Source: Corynespora cassiicola (lineage: Eukaryota > Ascomycota > Dothideomycetes > Pleosporales > Corynesporascaceae). From it: DNA of 64,000 nucleotides. Shown one piece after another: positions 46,577-57,848 of the stretch (positions within the stretch are counted from its first letter, which is position 1; every line of letters begins with the position of its first letter). Both the position numbers and the translations under genes were made by a program. The notes under the pieces are model-generated. The model did not search any database. It saw nothing but the letters and a program-made list of their open reading frames with translations, and was not told the origin of the DNA. The stretch spans positions 2,294,001 through 2,358,000 of the forward strand of contig JAEUWY010000020.1 in the NCBI GenBank assembly GCA_022059125.1, written 5' to 3'.

Positions 46577-49500
46577 TTGAGAAGAAGATTGTTTGTGCTT
46601 TGGTTTGGGGGTGATGTTGTGATGTTGTGTTGCCTGCGGCGTGTGAACTGTAAGCCGAAATGTGTGATGCTAGACATGGGCTTGTAGATGCGTTGCATGG
46701 TGCGCTGCTCTGATCATAGGAGGCATGTGTAGTCGATTCAACATATCTAAAAGCAGTATTCGAGTGTGAGGGGGGTGTAAGATAATATTCATATAGGTAG
46801 TTACTAGCTGGTCTTTTTTTTACTGTGCCATGAAGACTCTAGCCGAGCAGGTACTGCAGAAAGAGAAGGTGACGTGCATGGACAAGTTAAGGGGTGCGCG
46901 TGACCTACGTGGAATGATATTTTCATAGCCGTACAGACGTGAAGAGGCTGGATCCAAGTTGGTATTTTCATTGCTTAACTAGAGACCAGGGTGTATTGAA
47001 ACATGGTGAGTACTTTTAGCGAAAGGAGCGTAACTAAACATATGAAACCCTAGACAGTAGTACAATTATTGAAATAACATTCTACGCTTGAAATACTTTG
47101 TAGAAAAAAAGTAAACCATGATAAAAAGAGCAGATATTTGCATAAATGTATATTTTGTGTGGCCTGCAACAATGCGTAGGCAATATTGCCGTTATACATG
47201 GAGAGGGTGTTTTAAGCCGGGTAGTGGCCTACAAGCTTTCGTTTCGTGATATCCTTTACTTGCATACTGTAAATTTCGCTTGTGCCTCAAGCTCAGAAAA
47301 CACATTGGAGAGAAGTGAAGGTTTCTCAGTCCGATGAGTGGCTTCAGAAACTGAAAAGAGAATGATTTGGATGAAACTCATATTTCCGATTTCCTGAATA
47401 CCCACGGCCTTTGACTGTTCATCGTAGATAGGCTATATGCGCTGTCAGCCAGGTTACAGGTACCGCTCTGCAAAAAAGGAAGTAACCAATTATCCAGATG
47501 ATCAACTTGGCATCTACACCGTTATACCCACATGTGGATATACAAGGAAGATACATGTTTCACACGTCAAAACAGATGACGTGTCTGTCAAACGGTCTTT
47601 TTGCGGTTGCTTTTGTGACTAGTTTCTTTTCCCGCTGTTTCCGTAGCGCAGATCTGATCAGCATGTTTGGTTGAATCAGATCGTCAGGGTTGGGACGGAG
47701 TCTCATACTGCAAAGGGAATGGTGTCTCTGTTGCTCATATTGTTTCTTATGGACCTCGTGGCAGTGGGCAGAGGGGCTTGGTCACTGCTGTGAAGAAATG
47801 GAAGGTTTCGAACCTTGCCAGATACTGATGATGTGGAAAGTTGTTCTTGATGTTGGGTCATTCGGGTAATCGGATCGGCGGAGATAAGGAAACATTCCTC
47901 TGGCTGTTTCCATTGCGCAGTGCTACGTGTGATATGTATCTTCTTACTCGTCCATGGTAATAATGAGAGCGGTAGAAGATGGAAGACATGATCAACACTA
48001 TTGAAAACGATACTTTCAAGCCAGCCGAGTATCGGAGCTTAAAACTTCTTCCGGGACATTTTGCTCTGATGCGAGCGATCGCAAAGAAGGCTGGATATAC
48101 TGACAAGGATGGCCCCTGAATATGCTTTTGAACACCCGTGACGATACCCAGCTGTACAAACTCCCAGCAATTATCGTCTGTTGACATGGATTAGATTGTG
48201 ATTCCAAAGGCCTATGTGGAGGCGACATGGCCATATACAAGACTGCAGCATAGGACAAAACTATGTGTTGTCGTTATATGTATACAAGAGCAACACACAG
48301 GTCGTGTTCGAAGCCCCACTGTTGAAGATTAAATAATCGAAAATCATGTTATAGCGTACCTGGTTGATACAATCTGTCAAGGAAACCCTCATTTTATGGC
48401 TACATAGCCTCATACAAGAGTCTGGGAAAACAGGGGAGACTAGTTGTCTTCATTATTTATAGTTATCCAAACAGCATAAAAATGCCGACCTGAAGTTCTT
48501 TTCCTGTATATGTTGGCAGGTTCATTAAGCGTAACGAAAATTTACCCGGTTGAGCAGTCTACGCTGGCAATGGTGAAGCACTTTTTGAGGGCTTCATAGA
48601 GATTACCCTGGAGACATTGTGAGCGGCAAAACAGCACGTAGCTATCACGTATAGCCATGCGAGACTCTGTTGGAGCTCCATGGACGTTCTATATTCATGT
48701 TGTAGACGAGAAGAATTGAAGTGACTAGCGGCAGCCCGCCAGCCCCACGAGATGCCGCAAATCAGATTGCTGAGGTAAAGATGGATTTGATGACTACACA
48801 ACATTTTGCCGCCCCCGGTGGGCGACCAAGACATATTTATACCTGCCGTTTCAACGGTACCGCCGAGTCTAAACTGCTTGGTGAGCTATCCTGGGAATCT
48901 ACCCCAAAGCTAGGTGGATAGAGTATCGCGCTGGTCCTATTTCTTGCCCTACGTCCCTGGAGCGACGTAAGCGAAGCACGGTGAACCAGGTAGCCGTCGA
49001 TCTCCCTTGAAGCACGAGACCAGAGATTATGAGACGAGTTTCAGCAGCCAGTGCGATCCAGACCTCGGGAAGCCGAGGGAAGGATGCGTGGTAGCTGGAC
49101 GGGGTCAATTGGCCGCTGGCAGGTAGCAATTGGGGTGCAAGACGACCTTTTCGTCGGTCCGGAAGCTGTTGAGGGGATTAGCCACCCCCAATCGACCATG
49201 ACGTGCCCCTCAAGCGGTGGCGGCTGTCGACCTGGAGTGGATGGAGAAACTGCCAACACTTCACGGGTTCCAGGGCGAAATTTTTTGCACGCCGCCCCCT
49301 ATTGGCCCGAGGGAGGGTCCCGAGCCGAAATTACCCGACGCCGCGAAGAAAAAGCTCGTCGGGCCCTGGAAAAGGAGGGCGCGTAGCGTGCTGGAAGCGG
49401 CATCTCGAAGCTGCAATGGCCCATATTATTTTCGATAGTGAATCTGAGTTGCCAGATTGCGATGCGTGCGCCTGAAGATATCCGAGGGCTGCTACAGCAA

Positions 49501-49800
49501 CGGTTGGGGATGCCAGGGTACGGAGCCTCACTCAACCCAAAGGAATCCAGAGATCTCAGATGCCCTCGCTGGGCGAGCAAAGAGGCTCTTCGCGGGCGGT
49601 TGAACTTTGAATAGCCATCGTTTGAGGGCACAGGGCCGGACCATCAGCCTTGTTCCAGCTTCAGTGCCAATCGCTGGGCCCGCTCAGCTCTGCATCCCCG
49701 AGGCAACCTGTTGAAGGCCTTCCGGAGAAGCGGCTTACCTACGCTAGCGCCTTGGCAGGTGCATGGGCGCCCCCGAGAAGATTTCAGTGCTTCGCTCCCA

Positions 49801-49806
49801 TATAAA
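49801..49806 (+). promoter_or_regulatory. TATA box of the ADP/ATP carrier gene
   Basis: TATAAA 93 bp upstream of the ATG, followed by a CT-rich initiator region. This is typical of highly expressed fungal genes. Confidence 0.6.
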
Positions 49807-49898
49807 CCGTTCCTCCTCATCCACACCAGAGTTCATTCTCAACCCCAAACTCCACTCACCCTTTTCTACCTTTCCATACATCATCGCGATCCTTCACG

Positions 49899-51372
49899 AT
49901 GGCCAAGGGAGAAGTTAACCAGGCCGACAAGTCGGTCTTCGGCATGCCCGTAAGTTTCTCCCGATTGCGGCGGCAGCTCGTCCAGGCCCATCCCCAACAG
50001 CTTCTCGCGACCCAAACTTCATCTCAATGGAATCCGCACAGCTCTCCGCTGCGAGGCGACGAGCCTGCGAGATGGAATTGGCGTCGGGGCTGATGGGGGT
50101 TGTCATCTGGCAAGGAGCTCAGCTTCGCAACTTTTTTTGCGGCAATTATGGTAACACGTGCTAACAACCTCTCAGGGCTTCGTTGTCGACTTCTTGAGTA
50201 CGTCTTGACCCGCATCGCAAATGCCATCGGTTCCGAGTGCAATTGGCTCTCGGTTCCGATGCCTACGCGTGTCATCAAAATTTTCCATTGGGAGCTCCTA
50301 CTAACGGCTTATCTACAGTGGGTGGTGTCTCCGCCGCCGTCTCGAAGACTGCCGCTGCCCCCATCGAGCGTGTCAAGCTCCTCATCCAGAACCAGGTACG
50401 ACCTCATCGCCCACGTTGCCGCCATCGGCCTCGCTAACAACTCCGCCCTACAGGATGAGATGCTTAAGACCGGCCGTCTCGACCGCAAGTACGATGGTAT
50501 CGCTGAGTGCTTCAGGCGTACCTCCCAGCAGGAGGGTGTCCTCTCCCTGTGGCGTGGCAACACCGCCAACGTCATCCGTTACTTCCCTACCCAGGCCTTG
50601 AACTTCGCTTTCCGCGACACCTACAAGTCCATGTTCGCCTACAAGAAGGAGCGTGACGGTTACGCCAAGTGGATGATGGGCAACTTGGCCTCCGGTGGTG
50701 TAAGTGCCTATGGGAATCCCATCAACCATCCATCGCTAACAAGACCAGGCTGCCGGTGCCACTTCCCTCCTCTTCGTCTACTCCCTCGACTACGCCCGTA
50801 CTCGTCTTGCCAACGACGCCAAGAACGCCAAGAAGGGTGGTGACCGTCAGTTCAACGGTCTCGTCGATGTCTACAAGAAGACCCTCGCTTCCGACGGTAT
50901 TGCCGGTCTCTACCGTGGTTTCATGCCCTCCGTCTTTGGTATCGTTGTCTACCGTGGTCTGTACTTCGGTATGTACGACTCGATCAAGCCCGTCGTCCTC
51001 GTCGGCCCTCTCGAGGGTAACTTCTTGGCCTCTTTCGCTCTCGGCTGGACTGTCACCACTGGTGCCGGTATCGCTTCCTACCCTCTTGACACCATCCGTC
51101 GTCGTATGATGATGACCTCCGGTGAGGTAAGTTAAAATGCACCCCCCGTCTTTGGCGACTTTCACATGCTAATCTATCCCCCCCAGGCCGTCAAGTACAA
51201 GTCCTCCCTCGACGCTGCCCAGAAGATTGTCGCCGCTGAGGGTGTCAAGTCTCTCTTCAAGGGTGCTGGTGCCAACATCCTCCGTGGTGTCGCTGGTGCT
51301 GGTGTGCTCTCCATCTACGACCAGGTCCAGCTCATCCTCTTCGGCAAGAAGTTCAAGGGTGGATCCGGTTAA
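49899..51372 (+). CDS. aac: Mitochondrial ADP/ATP carrier
   Basis: Six exons, 49899-49949, 50176-50197, 50319-50395, 50454-50699, 50749-51126 and 51187-51372, giving 319 residues. Exon 2 is only 22 nt. There are three mitochondrial-carrier repeats with [24 protein letters not shown] and [11 protein letters not shown]; the last contains RRRMMM (about 249-254), the diagnostic ADP/ATP carrier signature. The protein exchanges matrix ATP for cytosolic ADP across the inner membrane. Codons are strongly biased to C-ending forms, as in highly expressed genes. The intron-rich 5' end, with 226- and 121-nt introns flanking the tiny exon, is common in this gene in filamentous fungi. Splicing is confirmed by continuous homology [20 protein letters not shown]. 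Confidence 0.97.
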
Positions 51373-51917
51373 GCGTCTTCCCTAAAACTCCGATACCCTA
51401 ATCTGGATGATGTGAAGGATGGTGATAATCATCGTGGCGACAAGGGGACGAGGGGGCGCGATGGTGGATGAATGGATAGAGCAATAACAAGCCCGCTTGG
51501 GCAGAAGATTGTTCTTGGTAACGAAAAGCACGACGGCGGTGGTAACACACCTTGTACTTTACTTGCCGGAAACTCTTTTTCCCTCTTACAGCAACCTGTA
51601 TTACATGTCACCCTTCGGCTTGCATTGCTTTGTCTATTTACCCATTTCCTTATATTCTTTCTATCGCACAGTGAATGTGGGGAAAATTAGGTGGCTCATA
51701 GATCTTATGGAGTTTCATTGACTACAACCTGCCCTGCTGCTCAATTGTGATGATACTGACACATGTCCAAAACGCCAATGCCCTTGTGTTCTTGCCATTC
51801 CCATTGTTCATCCCCGGGCTACGAAGATGCTTTAATGCCATCCGGCGCAAAGCTGGTGTAGACGCCGATGGGTAGAGGGTGTGCACTCTATCCTGCCTCA
51901 GCCCCGACGACAACCCA
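51373..51917. other. Convergent intergenic region
   Basis: The 545-bp gap between the ADP/ATP carrier stop and the stop of the next gene contains both 3' UTRs. No gene was seen. Confidence 0.5.
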
Positions 51918-52661
51918 TTACTTGTTCCGCACTGCCCTCCAAGCAGCTTCCTCGCCCTTCTTCAACGCCTCGCCTGCCTTGGCCAACATGCTCCACGCCG
52001 CGCCTCCGACACTCTCATCCGACTCTCCACCCTGCTGTTGCTGATGATGCTGCGGTCCCGCCGAGTACGGCGTGTTATCCAGCGCCTGGACATAGCCCGG
52101 CGGGTGCTCGAGGCTCCTTCTCTCCTCTCCCGCGCCCGCGCTAGGCACCGCGCCTTGCGAGTGCGCGCTCTGGAACGGCGACTGCGCGGGCCCCAGGTTC
52201 AGCGACGTCGGTCCTGGCTTGCTAGCTTGAGTTGCTGTCGTCGTCGAGCGCCCCACGAGCTGCGAGTCCGTCGGAGGTGGGACGCGGAATTGCGGGGGCA
52301 GGGTGTGGCTGTCGTTTGCGAGGCGCGTCGTCTCGGTAGTTATGCTCGTTGCTGTGTATCCTCCTGCTCCGCCTGTGCCTGGTGCGGCTCCGGGTTGTGG
52401 TGCTGGAGGGGAGGCGCCGGCGCCGGCGGGGGCGTATGCGGAAGAGGAAGGGGGTGGAGGTTGGGCGGCGGTGGGCGCGATGGGGCGGGCGCCTGGTTGG
52501 GGGGGCGGAGGGTTGGACGAGGATGCGGTGGTGGTTGCGGGGATGGAGGCGGGCGTTGTGCGGGTTGGAGGGGGATTTGCGGTCTGTGGGGTCGAGGCAG
52601 CGTCGGCTTTGGCGGCTGTGGGGAGGATGGGGTCGTTTTTATGGATGGGGATGGGTGGCAT
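51918..52661 (-). CDS. Conserved Pro/Ala/Ser-rich fungal protein with C-terminal helix, function unknown
   Basis: Single exon, 247 residues. The first 180 residues are Pro/Ala/Thr/Ser/Gly-rich and predicted to be disordered. The last 70 residues look constrained: LEHPPGYVQALDN, then a spacer with HHQQQQ, then AAWSMLAKAGEALKKGEEAAWRAVRNK, an amphipathic Ala/Lys/Glu helix. A similar LEHPPGY plus W-x-x-(A/L)-K-x-GE-x-L-KxGE-xxAW ending is familiar from small uncharacterised ascomycete proteins, from memory and not checked. There is no signal peptide or transmembrane segment. The noncoding strand is strongly G-rich across the middle. The ATG is the first in frame. Function is not assigned. Confidence 0.68.
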   Translation of the reverse strand: MPPIPIHKNDPILPTAAKADAASTPQTANPPPTRTTPASIPATTTASSSNPPPPQPGARPIAPTAAQPPPPSSSAYAPAGAGASPPAPQPGAAPGTGGAGGYTATSITTETTRLANDSHTLPPQFRVPPPTDSQLVGRSTTTATQASKPGPTSLNLGPAQSPFQSAHSQGAVPSAGAGEERRSLEHPPGYVQALDNTPYSAGPQHHQQQQGGESDESVGGAAWSMLAKAGEALKKGEEAAWRAVRNK

Positions 52662-53471
52662 GATGGTGGTGTGTTTGTTTCCGGGGGTTGGAGGTTGGGG
52701 TGCTGCTCCCTTTACTCGAACAGGTTCGCTCTAGTCGTGTGGAGGTTCGAGGGATTAGGTACGTTGATCAGAGTGATAAATCAGTCAGAATTTGTAGTGG
52801 TTGGTCGTTGCTGCCTTGTATAACCGTCGCGCTGTCCTCTTTCTTTCAAGGTACTTGCCGTTTTGGGGCGATGATGTCATTTGTCACACGTGCGGATCTT
52901 CAATGGCCACCAAGACATGAACTCTAGTTCAACCTCACCTCTCCAAGATAATCACCCAATCACTTCTGACACCATTTTCCGAATATTACACATCAGAATA
53001 TCAAAAGGAGCAAAATCCAGCAAACAGTCATAGTAGTTTGTGCAGTCCACCACATCCTGTGCTTGACTCTATCAGCACCTGCAAAAGGGCCTGTCACCAT
53101 CATACATTCCTTTCGACTCAAGTTTCTCAATATTAGCATCAATCTAATTCGATATGCTTCACAAACCACGGGTCTCTTGCTTACACTCGTACTCTTTAGA
53201 TTTGGCTAGTCCGACATAATCAAAATGTCTGAATCTTCACCGTGGCCACCAGAGCGGAGCAGCTTTCCCCATTGCCACTGCCTATAACTTTGTGGGCATA
53301 CAGACTTCGAAAGCAAAAATAGTTGGTTTATTGTATATTTGTATCAAGACATGGCTGGGCCATTTGCGACCAAGCAAAACCTTATGGAGCTTGATCAATC
53401 GTTCTTTGTTCTTGTGACCATTGTGAGTGTCTCGTCCATGTGATTCATTGGCATGCAACAGACAATACATT
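52662..53471. other. Intergenic region, divergent promoters
   Basis: About 810 bp between two divergent start codons. AT content rises sharply after about 52930. No gene was recognised. Confidence 0.5.
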
Positions 53472-54992
53472 ATGACTCCACCTATTTCCACTCTTTGTCC
53501 AGCCCTTGTGCATGCAGGGTCTACTACAATCCCATTGTCTTTCCAACCTAGATCTGGGCTATGTTATCGGCTGATGTCCAACACCGTTCCTCAGTGTGTA
53601 TCTGCACATGTATTCTTTACCATGTGCCCCTCTGATTCCCTTAAGAAGCAGGCTATTGGGCTTGAATCGGCACCAATAGGCCCGAATACTCTTGTAGTAG
53701 CCGCTAACAAGAATGACCGCTTTCGACTGCACGACGATGAAGCACTCCAGGTTTCCGATCTCGATAATCTCATCCATCCGATTTTCCATTACAGCAATTT
53801 CTCAAATACGGACCCACATATGCAGCAGGCACTGAAGCTCGCCTCCATGTTCCTCCAGTACGATACGACACTGGAGTTCTTCGTAAGCCCTCTCTTTGGG
53901 CGCGTGTTGACGGCAGACGGGAAGACCTATCTTTCAGATCCACTTCTTAACGCAGATGACGACAAGCGCAAGCTGCTGCTCAGGGATGTCCGTGAGGCAC
54001 TCCATTGCCTATCACATTCGATTACATTTCGATTCGTGCCAGAGAAGACAAAGACTTTTTGGGCCCGAACACTCATAGGCAACACCCGGCCAACTCATTT
54101 CGAAAGTTGCACAAAAGCATTCCAGAAGCACTTGAGTGCTCTGGTAGAGGTTAGAAGCAACTACTTAGATTATTATAGGAACAAAAATGGATACACCGCA
54201 AGCTCGCTGGGCGACCGCTATCGTCATGATTTTCACTTTGCGCAGTGCCTTTTGCACGAAATGACCCATGCGCTGGGCGTCTTGCGAAGGGGAAACATGC
54301 AAGAGCCAAATATTCGGTACGATCATCATTGCGACCCCGAATGGGGATACGCATGGGAAAACTTCATGTTTGGCGGCATCATCAACCCCCAAGATAGGTC
54401 TGTAGATGGCACGCACATCTTGTTGAGTAAGGTGTGGGCAGATCTCAAGACTGTGATAAGAGCTGGCGGTAAGGAGTATAATGCGGTTCCAGTTTCTTAC
54501 ATTGCACAGTGGTTCCAAAAAGCACGGTGGAACATTATCAAACGACATGGCCCTCTTGGTGTTTCAGCGCCCATCTCCCACCTCAAAATCCAATGCTCCA
54601 CAATTTACGGCCGCTGGATAGTATATTCTGACTGCAGAGAGACGAAACAGCATATCCAGGAGCTCCACGACACCTACACCAGGAAACTTGCAGAGGATGA
54701 GGCGAACCACAAGTCAATACCCCCGGAAGCAGCTTTTATTACTACCGTCAAGTGGCAATATGCGACCACAAAGGAACTACAAAAGTCCAGTGTACCGGTC
54801 CCGACGCGTATTCCAAAGAGAAATAAGCTCATGGCAGTTGCTGCAGCGTTCTATAGCGAACCCTCCAGCCCCGCCTCTTCAGTGCATTCGGAGGCCTCTT
54901 CGGAGATGGGGCCTCGTTTAGGCAGGCGAAAGAGAAAGGCAGACTCTGACACGGAATCTTCTCGTCCGAAAAAGTCAATCAAACCTTTTTGA
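53472..54992 (+). CDS. Intronless HExxH protein, putative zinc metallopeptidase with basic tail
   Basis: Single exon, 506 residues from the first in-frame ATG; a second Met about 35 residues in could also serve. The core carries HEMTHALG (His262, Glu263, His266), the zinc-binding and catalytic HExxH motif. It is followed about 25-30 residues later by an acidic cluster, EWGYAWENFMFGG (Glu290 and Glu296), which could supply the third ligand in a gluzincin-like arrangement. The N-terminal 250 residues hold mixed helices with a predicted REALHCLSHSITFRFVPEK strand-helix. The C-terminus is Ser-rich and then strongly basic (GRRKRKADSD ... RPKKSIKPF), a likely bipartite nuclear signal. There is no signal peptide. 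It lies in a gene-poor stretch and lacks introns, unlike most neighbours. I do not recognise a named family. Peptidase activity is inferred from the motif alone. Confidence 0.75.
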   Translation: MTPPISTLCPALVHAGSTTIPLSFQPRSGLCYRLMSNTVPQCVSAHVFFTMCPSDSLKKQAIGLESAPIGPNTLVVAANKNDRFRLHDDEALQVSDLDNLIHPIFHYSNFSNTDPHMQQALKLASMFLQYDTTLEFFVSPLFGRVLTADGKTYLSDPLLNADDDKRKLLLRDVREALHCLSHSITFRFVPEKTKTFWARTLIGNTRPTHFESCTKAFQKHLSALVEVRSNYLDYYRNKNGYTASSLGDRYRHDFHFAQCLLHEMTHALGVLRRGNMQEPNIRYDHHCDPEWGYAWENFMFGGIINPQDRSVDGTHILLSKVWADLKTVIRAGGKEYNAVPVSYIAQWFQKARWNIIKRHGPLGVSAPISHLKIQCSTIYGRWIVYSDCRETKQHIQELHDTYTRKLAEDEANHKSIPPEAAFITTVKWQYATTKELQKSSVPVPTRIPKRNKLMAVAAAFYSEPSSPASSVHSEASSEMGPRLGRRKRKADSDTESSRPKKSIKPF

Positions 54993-56942
54993 TCCCTCTC
55001 GGTCAGCCCGAGGTGAGCCTTCACGTGGAGTGGAGAAAGTGGATACCATAATTCTAGCCCAGTAACGGCCCTGCTATTACCGAATCACCGGCGCAAACAG
55101 TAATTTCGACAACCTAGGGTGTCTGGAATACCCAGGTTTAAGGATCTGTTTTGTAAGAGAACCATCATTCTGAAGCGGTATAATCTTCGGAATGTCTCGA
55201 GTTGCACTGGAATTTGTTCATGTTGGTTACGTCTTCTCGGTCCTACGTGCGCTGTTTACCGCACTTTATTTCAGAATATTCGGGCATAGATCTCCCAATT
55301 AGCACAGCATCAGCGTGTTGCATTTCTCACCATATCCTCAAACGGACATTTCTACTAGTGGCACTTTGCATACCCTTAGCAAACAATAATATTGTTTCAG
55401 AGCAGAGGTCTAGATCTTTTCTCAGATCATTGCTTTTACCGATAGCATTTTACATGGCCGAGACAGCTGATGTAGGGCTGTGTTACTCGTAGCGATAGCA
55501 AGTAAGCTAACGTGGGCAGTGAACAAATTCAATAAGAATACAGCCGTTTTCAGGCATACAAGGCATTCCCTTACGTTAGTCGGACGATCCTCTCGGCACA
55601 AACGGTAAAATCGAAGGGTCCAGAAATTGGGCTCTGCTGTCCTCAACGATGCACATGACCGAGACAATCGATAACGAAATGATGCCCTTTGCACCATATA
55701 TGCTTATACACAGCCTGGCTGGATCGGCAAATTCGGTTCTTCCTGGCGATGATCCCGTGTTTCTATTTTAGAAGTGGCTAGCCCTACCCGGCGCCCGTCG
55801 TTCGGCTCGCATGGCCGTCTTACAGGCCGCATATGTACGTTTAACGTGCACAGCCTCGCTGCGAACTCGAAGCCTTTCTCTACCACGCGCTCAACAAAAG
55901 ATCGTATTTGGTAGTTTGCAGACATTGCTCCCTCTTATCACATCACCTGCCCAGAACGCAATTTTCCTGCGCGTCGCATCTCGTTCGCCTAACCCTGCCC
56001 CCCCTGCGATTATCCTGCAAGAAGGTCGATCCTGCCAACGGGGATGTGAGAGGGTGTACTTTGCGAGCGAAAACCGGAATACATGATGGTGGTGGTAGTG
56101 CCAGATAACTCCACTCAGCGGCGTGGTGGTAAGACTGGCAAAAAAGGTCACTAGTCTACCTGCACATCATATTGAACGCGATCCTTCCGCTCTTTTGACC
56201 CCGCTATACCACTTCCATGAGCGGATTCCCCATTCGCTCCGCCGAGCAAGACAAGTCCAGATTGAGGGCTGAAGGTAGAGTGCAGCCAAGGCAGGGGATT
56301 CGCTCCCGACCAAATCAATGGAACCATGGCCCCTTCTGTCACGCTCGCAGCTGCTCCGCCTTTGCGGCCCCCGAGGGCTCGGGAACAAAGGCGTTTGGGA
56401 ACCCCACACACGCACAGAGCGAGCAAAATAGGCGAGGTCATGGGCAAGCCAATCTTGCTTATGCATTCTGCAGAGCTGCCTTGATTTTCCGCATTCACGC
56501 CAGATGAAGTATTGTTGCACAGCGGGCAGGCCCACTGCCGCGGGAACACGGGCGCATTGGTGGGCTCTGTGCTTTGGGCGGGAGAACGGCGCGATCTGGG
56601 GGGCGGAGGGATGAAGGGAGAGAAACTCTTGGAGATGTGATCGACTGATTGATTAGCAGCGGAGGCAAATGTTTCTATCTTGAGGGTTTTTGGGCTGCTT
56701 TGATGCGACGATCGGTGCGTCCTGTCCTAGTCGCAATGCGCGCCATTGGCCATGTCTGCGTATGGGAAAAGCAAGTCACCAACTCACAAGGACGTGGGAA
56801 ATGAGGACTCGAGGCAGAATGGAGGTATGACAAGGGGAGAGCAAGCACATGCACGTAGCATTCGTTGGGTGCAGACATGCACATGCGAGATGAAACGGTC
56901 GCCCTCTCTCCTGTCCACGGCGTCACATCACGTCACGTCGCA

Positions 56943-56965
56943 GGGTAGGGTAGGGTAGGGTAGGG
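56943..56965 (+). repeat. (GGGTA)n tract
   Basis: Four GGGTA units followed by GGG: five G3 runs separated by TA. It resembles, but is not identical to, the TTAGGG telomere unit. Confidence 0.8.
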
Positions 56966-57818
56966 CAAAGCCGCCATTTCCCACGACCTTCCGCCGCCCA
57001 CAGTCTCCTCGGAGCGGATCACGGGCGGACGGCGGCGGAAGGGGAGGGTAACCTAGGAAGGGTATGGGGGCAAGGTACAATGACATCTTCCCCGTGTGAC
57101 ACCAGCTAGCCCAAGTCCCACCCCACCCCCCCTCTCTCACGCACGAACGCCCCATACGCACCTCTCCTGCCAACACAAGCAACATTACCCGGGCCAGCTC
57201 ATTAGCTAGCCGTTCCAGGCGAACCCTTTTCCCGCCCTAGATGATGCCGTCCCGGCAACGAACGCTCCAGGGCTTGCTTGCTTGCATGCATCTGTCAAGG
57301 CAGACTTGGGCGCCTCGTAAACTACTAGATGGGACTTGGGGATTTACGCGAGGCGTACTTTGGTTACTTGCCCCCCCCTTTGCCATGTCATCATGGTCAA
57401 CCACCAATACATGCTTACTTACCTACCTCGACAAGTACTACCATACCGAACCAAACAATACATGCATTACCTCCAAGCAAGGCATAGGGCTGTTAGAATC
57501 GCCCGCGAGCACTCCCGCATGGAGAAACGATTGCCCCTCCCATCTCACCCCCCCAAAAATGCTCCCCTCCGACGTGAACTGCGGCCCTGAACCCTCCCCT
57601 CCCCCATGTAAAGTGGCGCATCCGTCACCGATGATACACTCCCTTTCCGCCTGAGGCGAGAATAAAAAAAGGGGTGGGGAAAACTCAATCTCGCAAATGC
57701 AGGAGAATGCATGGGTGACATTTTTTTTATCTATCCGAGAAAAAAGCCACCACAAGCCATTGATTGAAGGGAAGAGGAGAATTAAAAAAGCGTTATACCC
57801 GGCAATTCCCTCTCTAGC

Positions 57819-57848
57819 GCTGGCTGGCTGGCTGGCTGACTGGCTGGC
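57819..57848 (+). repeat. (GGCT)n microsatellite
   Basis: About six GGCT tetramers with one interruption (GACT), in a region rich in homopolymers and without a gene. Confidence 0.8.

Larger units (their letters stand above)
45981..49898. other. Gene-poor stretch with degenerate repeats, upstream of ADP/ATP carrier
   Basis: 3.9 kb. The first 600 bp after ERG24 contains five degenerate repeat copies (listed separately). From about 46700 to 48900 the DNA is AT-rich with frequent stops in every frame and no gene seen. From about 48950 to 49900 it is GC-richer, and its end is the ADP/ATP-carrier promoter. No transposase, reverse transcriptase or terminal repeats were recognised by eye. Confidence 0.5.

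Noticed and set aside
47800..47840. B-box-like GGTTCGAAACC suggesting a tRNA on the minus strand
   Set aside because: No A box, acceptor stem or anticodon arm could be built around it.
49051..49475. Overlapping frames upstream of the ADP/ATP carrier
   Set aside because: Three frames are open over the same GC-rich sequence with no motif or intron; most likely chance.
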